Of a stretch of DNA of 64,000 nt, positions 32,155 to 40,874 are shown in pieces; positions within the stretch are counted from its first letter, which is position 1; each line of letters starts with the position of its first letter. The notes below the pieces were generated by a model. It did no database searches and was not told the DNA's origin. It saw only the letters and a list, made by a program, of their open reading frames with translations. This DNA comes from G963675935 sp963719005. GTDB lineage: Bacteria; Planctomycetota; Planctomycetia; Pirellulales; Thermoguttaceae. The stretch covers positions 124,001 to 188,000 of the forward strand of contig CAVRAR010000015.1 of NCBI GenBank assembly GCA_963719005.1, in the 5' to 3' direction. The position numbers were made by a program, and so were the translations under genes.

Positions 32155-33102
32155 CTACTCGGTGGCGGTATTCCGCTTTAGCATTTCAGCTAGGTGCACC
32201 GCCACGCAATCGCCGAGGATCTTGGGGTCGTACCCGCCCTCGAGCACGCTGACGATCTTCCCGGCGGCGTAGGTATCGGCCACGTCGAGCACCATATTGG
32301 TCAGCGGCGTGAAGTCTTCGGTTTCCAGGCCGAGATTGCCCACCGGGTCGAGGCGATGGGTGTCGAAGCCGGCGCTCAACAACACCAACTGCGGCTGCAT
32401 TTTGGCGGCGAACTCTTCGAGGCGGTCGCCGAACAAGGTGAGATAATCCTTCCGCGGCGTGCCGTATTCGACGGGCAGATTGAGTTTTGTGCCCAGGCCG
32501 CGGCCCCCGCCCGTTTCGTCGCTGTCACCGGTGCCGGGGTAAAACGGCCAGCGATGGATCGAGAGGAAACCGACCTTCGGTTCTTCCCAAAACGTCGCCT
32601 GGGTGCCGTTGCCGTGGTGGATGTCCCAATCGACGATCAACACGCGGTCCAGCCCCAGCACGTCGACGGCCAGCCGGGCGGCCACGGCTATGTTGTTGAA
32701 GATGCAGAAGCCCATCGCGCGGTTGACCATCGCGTGGTGGCCGGGCGGGCGCACCAGGCACAGGGCCTGGGTGTCTTCGCCGCGCAGGAGCCGCTCGACC
32801 GCGTCGCACACGCTGCCGGCCGCCATCAGAGCGACGTCATAGCTGGCTGGGCTGACCACCGTGTCGCCCTCGATATAACCTCCGCCCGACTTGGCGTAGG
32901 CCCAGACTTCATCGATATAAGCGGGAGAGTGGACCCTTGCGAGCCGCTGCCGCGAAACCGGCTGGAAATCGGGCGTGCGGCATTGGGCCGATAGCCCTGC
33001 CGCCGCCAGCCGCTCGGGCAGGTGGCGAATTCGGTCCGCCCGTTCCGGGTGGTTGCCGGTCTCGTGGTCCAGGAAGCAAGGGGGACAATAAAGCAGGGTC
33101 AT
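32155..33102 (-). CDS. Histone deacetylase-family (class II-like) deacetylase
   Basis: 315 residues from the ATG after GGGGAG; longer frames upstream run through a palindromic repeat. Motifs: HPERADR, the catalytic His pair RPPGHHAM (His122, His123), zinc ligands in VDWDIHHGNGTQ (Asp158, His162) and the third Asp in LLSAGFDTHRLDP, then VSVLEGGYDP with the conserved Tyr. Related to acetoin-utilisation (AcuC) and acetylpolyamine amidohydrolases, with zinc-dependent removal of acetyl groups from lysine or polyamines. Single gene; substrate not determinable. Confidence 0.92.
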   Translation of the reverse strand: MTLLYCPPCFLDHETGNHPERADRIRHLPERLAAAGLSAQCRTPDFQPVSRQRLARVHSPAYIDEVWAYAKSGGGYIEGDTVVSPASYDVALMAAGSVCDAVERLLRGEDTQALCLVRPPGHHAMVNRAMGFCIFNNIAVAARLAVDVLGLDRVLIVDWDIHHGNGTQATFWEEPKVGFLSIHRWPFYPGTGDSDETGGGRGLGTKLNLPVEYGTPRKDYLTLFGDRLEEFAAKMQPQLVLLSAGFDTHRLDPVGNLGLETEDFTPLTNMVLDVADTYAAGKIVSVLEGGYDPKILGDCVAVHLAEMLKRNTATE

Positions 33103-33200
33103 TTGCACAATCTCCCCACACAGATTACTGTACGGGTGGCAGCGGCAATTGTACAGGGAGGCGGTGCAGGGGAATCGCAACAAAGTCACGCCCGTTATAA

Positions 33201-33272
33201 GGGGACGGAGGAGATTGCCGGGAAAACGTCTCGATTCTTCCATGTTTCTTGACGGCAATCTCCTCCGTCCCC
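33201..33272. repeat. Inverted repeat, GGGGACGGAGGAG family
   Basis: Perfect 20-base arms 33201-33220 and 33253-33272 (GGGGACGGAGGAGATTGCCG and complement). Shares its outer core with the repeat near 12345-12439. In the divergent gap 33103-33394 between the deacetylase and the next gene. Confidence 0.85.
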
Positions 33273-33394
33273 CTCCCTCGCTTCGGTTTTGCGGTTCTCT
33301 TGCCCGATTCGGTCTGCTTGACAGTCCTCCCCCATCGTTGGTAGTCTATAGATTGGAACATGCTATTTCCGCGGGGCAGCGAAAGGCCCATGAA

Positions 33395-34693
33395 ATGCTA
33401 AGACTCCCCTTCAGCGGCGTGAAGTTGGCGCCGTGCCAAGTTGCGCTCGTCTTGATGTGCGCAGGGTGTCTGGCGGTGTGCCAGCCGGCTGCGGCGCAGC
33501 GCGGCCACACGCCTGCCGGAGGCCCGCCGGGAGGGCCGCAGGTTGCGGCTGAACAAGAAGCTGGTCCCGCTGACGTTGAAGAGGGCCAGCCGGAAAAGAA
33601 GTACGATAGCCGCCCGGTAGATATAGGGCTGAAGAAGGAGGACAGCAAGATTCGGGCGATCCTGCGAGAAGGAAAGTTTGCCGATCCACAGGCGAAAGCC
33701 GATTTCGACGCCTTTTATACGGACTATTTTCTGTCTCGCTGGTCGTTGCAGGGGGACGTCACGAAACTAATCAAGTATCGCCAGGATTTGTCGAGCCACT
33801 TTCGGACAGCCATACCTGGAGAGGTTCACGATCATCTCGCTCGCCTGGTGCTCGATTTCCTGACGAAGTTGGCTGGCGGCGATTATCACCCGGCGGTGAG
33901 AATCAACGCCGTGCTGGCAATCGGAGAACTCAACAGTGTCGAACCGAGCGGGCACGACGCGGCCGTGCCGCTGCCCGAGGCGCTCGATGTCTTGATCGCC
34001 GCGGTCGAAAGCAAGAAGCTCTCCGACGGGCTTCGGGCGGCGGCGATGGTCGGCATTCTGCGGCATGCGTCGGCCGGCATTTCAGGCGGCGAGGCTAAAA
34101 AGAAAGTAAATGACCTCATGCTCCGACTGGCGACCGCCGACGTGCCGGCGGGTTCCGCTCTATCCGCCCGTGCGTGGATGGTTGCGCAGGCCGCCGAAAC
34201 GCTGGGGGCTCTCGGCGCGGTCGGCGAAAAGAACGATGCGTTCACGGCGCTGCTGAAGATCGTCGCCGACACCAAGCTCCCCTTCCTCGTGCGATGCGCC
34301 GCCGCCGACGCATTGGGAAAACTGAACTATTCATCGGCCGGCGGAATCAATCCGGTGGAAACGGCGGCCGCGCTCGGCCAGTTGGCGATCGACGCCTGCA
34401 AGGACGGGCTGGAAACGACGAAGGACACCGCCAGCGTTGCATTTCGTCGCCGGATGTTGCGTCGTCTCGATGCCGTGCTGACGGCGCTTGGCGGCGATGA
34501 CGAAAAGTCCCCCAGGGGAATCCAACTGCTGGCAAAAGAGCCTCCTCAGAAGACTTTTGTCGACGGGTTGCAGAAGGTCACGAAGGAAGCGGTCGAGAAG
34601 CTCGACTATAAGCTATCAGAAGAAGAGGACATGAAGGACACCGTCACGACGCTGCAGAAGCAGCTAGAGGGCTTGCTGCAAAAGAAGCCGTAA
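33395..34693 (+). CDS. Exported alpha-helical (HEAT/ARM-like) protein
   Basis: 432 residues from ATG 33395 (GAAAGG 8 bases upstream). Signal peptide with VALVLMCAGCLAVCQPAAA, cleavage near 35, possibly a lipoprotein at one of the cysteines. A Gly/Pro/Glu-rich linker follows. From ~110 the chain is a series of paired helices (YHPAVRINAVLAIGELNSVE, LRAAAMVGILRHASAG, PFLVRCAAADALGKLN), the usual look of HEAT or armadillo repeats. C-terminal coiled-coil-like helix. Likely a periplasmic scaffold; no specific function. Confidence 0.7.
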   Translation: MLRLPFSGVKLAPCQVALVLMCAGCLAVCQPAAAQRGHTPAGGPPGGPQVAAEQEAGPADVEEGQPEKKYDSRPVDIGLKKEDSKIRAILREGKFADPQAKADFDAFYTDYFLSRWSLQGDVTKLIKYRQDLSSHFRTAIPGEVHDHLARLVLDFLTKLAGGDYHPAVRINAVLAIGELNSVEPSGHDAAVPLPEALDVLIAAVESKKLSDGLRAAAMVGILRHASAGISGGEAKKKVNDLMLRLATADVPAGSALSARAWMVAQAAETLGALGAVGEKNDAFTALLKIVADTKLPFLVRCAAADALGKLNYSSAGGINPVETAAALGQLAIDACKDGLETTKDTASVAFRRRMLRRLDAVLTALGGDDEKSPRGIQLLAKEPPQKTFVDGLQKVTKEAVEKLDYKLSEEEDMKDTVTTLQKQLEGLLQKKP

Positions 34694-34753
34694 CGAGGCG
34701 CCGTCGCGCGACGTTCGCATGGTATACGGCGCACCACTTCCTCGTTCAGAAAA

Positions 34754-34794
34754 TTCTCGCCGGCGAGAAACGCCCCCCGATTGCAATCGGGGGG
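34754..34794. repeat. Two adjacent perfect palindromes
   Basis: TTCTCGCCGGCGAGAA (34754-34769) and a 22-base perfect palindrome of C6 GATTGCAATC G6 (34773-34794). They sit between the convergent ends of the exported HEAT-like gene and the asparaginase gene, where a two-way terminator would be useful; no T-run follows. Confidence 0.65.
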
Positions 34795-34863
34795 GTTGGA
34801 AAGCGGCGAGAACTTCTTGGTGGCCGCACTACGGCAGCAAGATGCACTCGCGGTTCGGCCATT

Positions 34864-35856
34864 TCATCGCGGGTTGACGTGCGCACCGCCGTGCGATAGC
34901 CCGGCCGCAGCGCCGCGGCGCTCCATCTGGCCCGACGGATGCACGGCAACGATCACCGCCTGATCTTCCTCGACGAGTTCGTAGCTGTCGGCGATGCGTT
35001 GGATCACTTCGCGTGCGGCGTCGGCGGGCGAAGCGCCCCGGCCGAGCAATTCGACGGCGAGAAAGCTGCCGCAAACGCCCATGATCAATTCGCCCTTGCC
35101 GGTGGCCACGGCGGCGCCGCGGCGCGGATCGACGTACAGCCCGTGGCCGATGATCGGCGAATCGCCAACGCGCCCCGGCGCCTTGAACGGCAGCCCGCTG
35201 GTCGAGCAGGCGCCGGAGAGCGTGCCGCTGGAATCGATCGCCAGCACGCCCACCGTGTCGTGATGGCGATTGTGCGGCAGGTTTTCATCGTCGCAGGGAA
35301 ACTCATCGTCGCACGGAAGGGGGACAGTCCCATTTTCGCTGAGACGAAAATTGGGACAGTCCCCGGCGGAACGCTCTTCGTGGTTGCTCGGCGGAACGTA
35401 GGGTGCATCGTCGCGGCATTGCAGGTCGGGATGCTCCTGGGCCCATTTCCGCCATCGCTCCTGCGCGCTTTCGGTCAGCAGATTGCACGGCGGCAATCCC
35501 TGCCGCATGGCGAAGCGGTCGGCCCCGTCGCCGGCCACGAGCACGATACGCAATCGCTCCATGACCATGCGGGCGATCGTCACGGGATGCTCGAACCGTC
35601 GCACGTAGCAGACCGACCCGCATCGGGAGGGCGATTGCATGATCGAGGCATCCAACGAAACCTCGCCGGAGCGATCCGGGCAGCCGCCCCGGCCCACGCT
35701 TGTCACCTCCAGATCGGACTCGACGGCCCGGCACCCCTGTTCGACGGCGTCCAAGCTCGATCCGTTCGGCCCGCCGAGGTACGGCCAGCCCGCCGCAGTG
35801 GCGATCTTTCCAAAAGTCCAAGTGGCGAGAATGATCGGTTCCGGCATGGGTGACAT
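34864..35856 (-). CDS. Glycosylasparaginase / isoaspartyl peptidase-type Ntn-hydrolase
   Basis: 330 residues. Autoprocessing threonine enzyme: DAVEQGCRAVE and SLDASIM in the alpha part; nucleophile Thr201 in HHDTVGVLAIDSSG; RVGDSPIIGHGLYVD and AVATGKGE (substrate-binding Arg, Asp, Thr, Gly) in the beta part. Hydrolyses N4-(beta-N-acetylglucosaminyl)-asparagine or isoaspartyl peptides. Residues ~165-180 (GDCPNFRLSENGTVPL) come from an inserted palindromic repeat (35319-35364), about 20 residues before the cleavage site, in the flexible end of the alpha chain, so the enzyme may still be active. No signal peptide. Confidence 0.88.
   Translation of the reverse strand: MSPMPEPIILATWTFGKIATAAGWPYLGGPNGSSLDAVEQGCRAVESDLEVTSVGRGGCPDRSGEVSLDASIMQSPSRCGSVCYVRRFEHPVTIARMVMERLRIVLVAGDGADRFAMRQGLPPCNLLTESAQERWRKWAQEHPDLQCRDDAPYVPPSNHEERSAGDCPNFRLSENGTVPLPCDDEFPCDDENLPHNRHHDTVGVLAIDSSGTLSGACSTSGLPFKAPGRVGDSPIIGHGLYVDPRRGAAVATGKGELIMGVCGSFLAVELLGRGASPADAAREVIQRIADSYELVEEDQAVIVAVHPSGQMERRGAAAGLSHGGAHVNPR
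35319..35364. repeat. Palindromic repeat inserted in frame in the asparaginase gene
   Basis: Arms 35319-35338 and 35345-35364: GGGGGACAGTCCCATTTTCG and CGAAAATTGGGACAGTCCCC, nearly perfect around GAGACG-type loops. Related repeat at 53960-54002. Translated as ~16 residues. Confidence 0.85.
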
Positions 35857-35972
35857 GGTGCAATATCAGGGTGCGGGGTTCATCGAGCGACGCTATCGGC
35901 AGAGCCAAAACAGCATAAGGATGACACAGCAGACCTGGCGGTGTCAATATCACCGACGCTTGGCCGGGCAGC

Positions 35973-36036
35973 GTTCGTAGTCCCGCCTTTAGGCGGAGCC
36001 GCCGCAGGGCGACCGACTGAAGCCGGAACTACAAAC
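35973..36036. repeat. Inverted repeat, GTAGTCCCGCCTTTAGGCGG family
   Basis: The left arm GTTCGTAGTCCCGCCTTTAGG (from 35973) pairs imperfectly with CCGACTGAAGCCGGAACTAC and AAAC (to 36036). Lies in the divergent gap between the asparaginase and ispD. Confidence 0.65.
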
Positions 36037-36135
36037 GACTTCGTACTTGCGCGAGACGTTTGCCGCCCGACTTGACGCTTGGCCGCAAAACCGCACAATG
36101 AGGGGGACAATTTCGCAAGAATGGGAGACGCCGAC

Positions 36136-36878
36136 GTGTCAAAATTCGCCGTGATTCTGCCTGCCGCCGGCCGCAGCCGCCGGTTTTCCGACCGCAGCTA
36201 CAAGAAAGTGTTCGCCCCGCTGGCCAACAAGGCCATCTGGCTCCACTCGGCCGAGCGGTTTTTGGGCCGCAGCGACGTGATCCAGACGATCCTCGTCATC
36301 GCGCCCGAGGACCGGCCCGACTTCATGTTCAAGTTTTCGGCCAACATCGCCATTCTTGGGCATCGAGGTGGTCGACGGCGGGGAGGAGCGTGCCGATTCG
36401 GTCGAGGCCGCGTTGGCGCGGGTGAAGCCGCAGGCCGACTTCATCTGCGTTCACGACGCCGCCCGGCCCTGTTTGACCGACGCCTGGATCGACCAGGTTT
36501 TCGCGGCCGCCGAGAAGTCGGACGCCGCGATTTTCGCCATTCCCGTCGCCGGCACGCTCAAACGGGTCGACGCCAACCGCAAGATCGAGGAGACCGTCTC
36601 GCGCGAGGGGCTTTGGGAAGCGCAAACGCCGCAGGTCTTCCGCCGCCAGCTGTCTGCTGGACGCCTATGCGAAGCGTGCCGGCTTCCAAGCCACCGACGA
36701 AGCCCAATTGGTCGAGCGGATCGGCCATCCCGTGACGGTCGTGCCCGGCTCGCCGATCAACATGAAGATCACGACGAAGGAGGACCAGCGGCTGGCCGAG
36801 CAGGCGTTGAAGGCCTTGCCCAAGCCAAAATTGCCCGGAGGGGTGAATCCGTTCGCGGATGATGATAAGTGGAGGTGA
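36136..36878 (+). CDS. ispD: 2-C-methyl-D-erythritol 4-phosphate cytidylyltransferase, split by two frameshifts
   Basis: Start GTG 36136 (MSKFAVILPAAG), seven bases after GGGAGA; ATG 36121 is the alternative. Frame 1 holds the nucleotide-binding SKFAVILPAAGRSRRF and the Lys motif YKKVF. Near 36355 the protein moves to a second frame: GIEVVDGGEERADSVEAAL, FICVHDAARPCLTD, GLWEAQTPQVFR. Near 36650 it moves to a third: LLDAYAKRAGFQATDEAQLV, INMKITTKEDQRLAE, ending at TGA 36878. Every part of IspD is there in order. It is an MEP-pathway isoprenoid enzyme, usually essential, so base-calling errors are the best explanation. Confidence 0.88.
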
Positions 36879-36920
36879 GGGGAGAGAGGAGAGAGGAGAG
36901 AGGAGAGGGGAGAGCAAACG

Positions 36921-37244
36921 ATGAACGAACCAAACCGGCAAACCACGATTCCTGACGCGGACTATACAGTGGCTTGGGACGACTACAAATATCGTCGCCG
37001 GTGGTGTCTCGGAATCTCTCTTGGCGGATTGGCGTTCATAGGTGTTGTTCTGATCTTCTCTCCCTTCGAGACCGTTCGAGAGTATGATTTTGGCATTCTC
37101 GGCCCGATCTGGTTTGTCGCGTCCATAATCACCGCATATCGCGTGTCATGGTTCAGATGTCCCCGCTGTGGTCAGCGGTTCTTTGAAGCTTTGTGGTATC
37201 ATAACGGGTTTGCCCGACGTTGCCTTCATTGCGGCCTGCGTTAA
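36921..37244 (+). CDS. Small membrane protein with C-terminal zinc ribbon
   Basis: 107 residues. Two transmembrane helices (LGGLAFIGVVLIF and FGILGPIWFVASIITAY), then WFRCPRCGQRFFEALWYHNGFARRCLHCGLR, a CxxC...CxxC metal site on the cytoplasmic side. Its ATG lies inside the left inverted repeat. No known family name; ribbons of this form recur in planctomycetes. Confidence 0.6.
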   Translation: MNEPNRQTTIPDADYTVAWDDYKYRRRWCLGISLGGLAFIGVVLIFSPFETVREYDFGILGPIWFVASIITAYRVSWFRCPRCGQRFFEALWYHNGFARRCLHCGLR

Positions 37245-37277
37245 GTGGGCCAAGAACGATTTGCCGGAGGAAGATTC

Positions 37278-37648
37278 ATGACTGTCGTCAAGGACTATCG
37301 CGATCTGATTGTGTGGCAGAAGGCAATGGATTTGGTGGAAACGATCTATCGGACCACTGCGGCATTTCCACGAGAGGAAATCTATGGGCTTACAAGCCAG
37401 ATTCGCCGTGCCGCCATCTCGATTCCGTCGAATATCGCCGAGGGAAACGGACGCAACACAACCCGTGACTATGTGCATTTTCTCGGCATGGCTTATGGTT
37501 CCGTCAAAGAAGTCGAGACTCAGGTGCTCATTGCGGAGCGGCTGCGATACATCAATTCGAGCGACAGCAACCGATTGGTGCAGATGACGACCGAGATTGC
37601 CCGGCTGATCAGTGGTCTTGCGAACTCCTTGAAGAGAAGGATTCCCCA

Positions 37649-37652
<4 letters not shown>
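37278..37652 (+). CDS. Four-helix-bundle protein (S23 / 23S rRNA intervening-sequence type)
   Basis: 124 residues; ATG 7 bases after GGAGGA. Family landmarks: DYRDLIVWQKAMDLVETIY, FPREEIYGLTSQIRRAAISI, PSNIAEGNGR, FLGMAYGSVKEVETQVLIAERL. The family was first seen in ORFs inside 23S rRNA intervening sequences and forms a pentameric four-helix bundle. Function unknown; its genes often move between genomic positions. Its stop overlaps the tyrS start (ATGA). Confidence 0.9.
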
Positions 37653-38984
<1,332 letters not shown>

Positions 38985-39102
38985 GATGGCGGCCCCTCCC
39001 CCGTGTTCGGATCGGCCCTTGCCAAGGACCGCAAATCATGGTAGAATAATCATAGATTCCGATAATCTGATATTCAGGGATTGTTACGCAAAGGGTGGGT
39101 TC

Positions 39103-39402
39103 ATGTCGTCCCGGGAAATCAGCAAGATCGGCAAACGCGGAACCGTGGTCATCCCCGCGGCGCTGCGTCGCCGCTTCGCTCTGAACGAGGGCGCCACCGT
39201 CATTATCGAGGAAGGCGAGGATGGAGTCTCGGTGCGGCCGGCGGTTGCTCTGCCGGTCGAGGTCTATTCGCCCGAGAGGAGGGCTGAGTTCCTTCTGAAC
39301 AACGCCGTGACGAAGCGCGATTACCGCTGGGCCGTCAAGGAAGTGTGCCGGATGGGGCTCGATCCGGACAAAATCGCACACGATAAACCGCCCGGAGTAT
39401 GA
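39103..39402 (+). CDS. AbrB/MazE-type antitoxin
   Basis: 99 residues from ATG 39103. SpoVT/AbrB swapped-hairpin domain: ISKIGKRGTVVIPAALRRRFAL, EGATVIIEEGEDGVSVRPA. The C-terminal half (NAVTKRDYRWAVKEVCRMGLDPDKIAH) likely wraps the toxin. The partner PIN gene starts three bases after the stop. Acts as antitoxin and autorepressor (family knowledge). Confidence 0.82.
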   Translation: MSSREISKIGKRGTVVIPAALRRRFALNEGATVIIEEGEDGVSVRPAVALPVEVYSPERRAEFLLNNAVTKRDYRWAVKEVCRMGLDPDKIAHDKPPGV

Positions 39403-39405
39403 CGA

Positions 39406-39828
39406 TTGGACCGCGTATTTCTGGACGCCAACGTATTATTCTCCGCCGCCTATGCGCCCGAGAACTGTTTTCTTGCGTTGTGGAAGAAAAAGGGCATTCG
39501 GCTCCTTTCCTCCGAGTACGCCGTGCAAGAAGCGGAACGCAATCTCACCGGCATCGCTTGTCTGCAACGGCTCAAACAACTGGTTTTGGTCGTGGAGATT
39601 CTGCCCGGCCACGCAGCGGCGGCTCCGGCGATTGCGCCGTTGGTCGTCCACCTGCCGGAGAAGGACCGACCGATTCCGGCTGCGGCGATCGCCGCCCGTG
39701 CTACGCATCTCTTGACGGGCGACAGGCGGCACTTCGGCCAGTTGTACGGCCGGCGAGTCGGCGGAGTGCTGATTCAATCCCCTCCCCAATATCTTCATGA
39801 CGAGCCGAGACGGCGCAAAGGAGTGTAA
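39406..39828 (+). CDS. PIN-domain toxin (VapC-like)
   Basis: 140 residues, probable TTG start. PIN acids: Asp in VFLDANVLFSAAY, Glu in EAERNL, Asp-Arg in EKDRPI and Asp in HLLTGDRRHFGQLYG. Candidate Mg-dependent RNase paired with the AbrB-type antitoxin upstream. The C-terminal tail (LHDEPRRRKGV) is basic. Confidence 0.8.
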   Translation: MDRVFLDANVLFSAAYAPENCFLALWKKKGIRLLSSEYAVQEAERNLTGIACLQRLKQLVLVVEILPGHAAAAPAIAPLVVHLPEKDRPIPAAAIAARATHLLTGDRRHFGQLYGRRVGGVLIQSPPQYLHDEPRRRKGV

Positions 39829-39833
39829 TTGCC

Positions 39834-40505
39834 ATGTCGCGAAGATCGCGTCGAATCGTAATGATCATTGCGTCAATGGCGGCTCTCGTTGCTCTGGCTC
39901 TGCTAAGCCTGTATTTCGCCGTGCGGCACAAACCGGCGTTCTACCGCGAGGCGATGACGATCGAACAACCGGTGCTCGAAAAGGCGAGCGGCCGAATGCT
40001 CAAGAAGATCGGCGCGCTGCAAAGCGCCGCGAACTGGCTTGGGCGTTGGCAGGCCGTCATCACCGCCGAGGAGATCAATGGCTGGCTGGCGGTCGATCTG
40101 CGCAAGAACCATCCGAATGCCCTGCCGCCGTCGGTTCACGACCCGCGAGTGGTAATCGAGCCCAGCGAGATGACCGTGGCCTGCCAATATGAGCGGGGAG
40201 GCATCGACACAGTTTTGAGCCTGACGTTTCAACCCTATGTGCCCGAGCCGAGCGTCGTCGCGCTGCGGATCGTTCGAGGCCGAGCCGGCATGCTTCCGCT
40301 GCCTCTGAAAGACGTTCTCGACGGCTTGTCGAAGGGGGCGGCCGACATGCAGCTTCGGCTCAAATGGGCGCAGGCCGGCGGCGATCCCGTCGCCTTGATT
40401 TCGCTTCCCGGGGACGACGCCGATCGCGTCGTGCGCATCGAATCGCTCGAGCTTCGCAAGGGGGAAATCCATGTGTCGGGGGTTACGGAGCGACGGAAGC
40501 GATAG
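39834..40505 (+). CDS. Membrane-anchored protein of unknown function
   Basis: 223 residues. A basic N-terminus (MSRRSRRIV) and one transmembrane helix (MIIASMAALVALALLSLYFAV), then an exported domain with NGWLAVDLRKNHPNALPPSVHDPRVVI and a beta-rich second half. The 'ITAEEINGWLA....P' pattern is seen in planctomycete proteins of unknown role. Begins five bases after the PIN gene; convergent with the phosphoesterase-like gene, which it overlaps by 23 bases. Confidence 0.65.
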   Translation: MSRRSRRIVMIIASMAALVALALLSLYFAVRHKPAFYREAMTIEQPVLEKASGRMLKKIGALQSAANWLGRWQAVITAEEINGWLAVDLRKNHPNALPPSVHDPRVVIEPSEMTVACQYERGGIDTVLSLTFQPYVPEPSVVALRIVRGRAGMLPLPLKDVLDGLSKGAADMQLRLKWAQAGGDPVALISLPGDDADRVVRIESLELRKGEIHVSGVTERRKR

Positions 40506-40874
40506 AGCCACCGGACTGCGGGCCGTCTCTGAGCGAGAAACGCCACTGCTTCGTATCGTCGGCCGAACATAGAAGCATGGCGCGGCCCACAAGTCTCTCG
40601 CCGGCAAGCGCCACGGCCCATTCTCGGTCGTGCTGTCGTTCGACCGTATACGTGCCGCGATCCCAGCAAGTCACGACGCCGCGATCGCCGGAGATCGGGC
40701 CCTCGTAGTCGAGATACGCCAAGCGATGATCCGCAAGGGCCTCACAGTCCATTTCAACGCCGGCTTCCGGCGACGGGGCAACGCCCAGGTCTTCAGCACG
40801 CCGGCGGCTTCGAGCATGAAGTCGAAATGCTCGCCTCGCGGGCTGTCATGGCGGAGGATCACGAATCGTGGCAT
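40483..40874 (-). CDS. Stand-alone LigD-type 3'-phosphoesterase domain, frameshifted
   Basis: ATG 40874 begins MPRFVILRHDSPRGEHFDFM, then LEAAGVLKTWAL, matching the 'HD....H.DL.LE..GvL.SWA' core of the LigD phosphoesterase domain. Near 40785 the frame is lost in a C-run. The next frame continues with DHRLAYLDYEGPISGDRG, VVTCWDRGTYTV, the family's second half, ending at 40483. Total ~130 residues. Such domains trim 3' ends in end-joining repair; stand-alone copies are known. The C-run (CCCC for probable CCCCC) suggests a missing base. Confidence 0.75.

Noticed and set aside
34754..34794. Rho-independent terminator between the HEAT-like gene and the asparaginase gene
   Set aside because: The palindromes are strong but no T-run follows on either strand, so I list them only as repeats.
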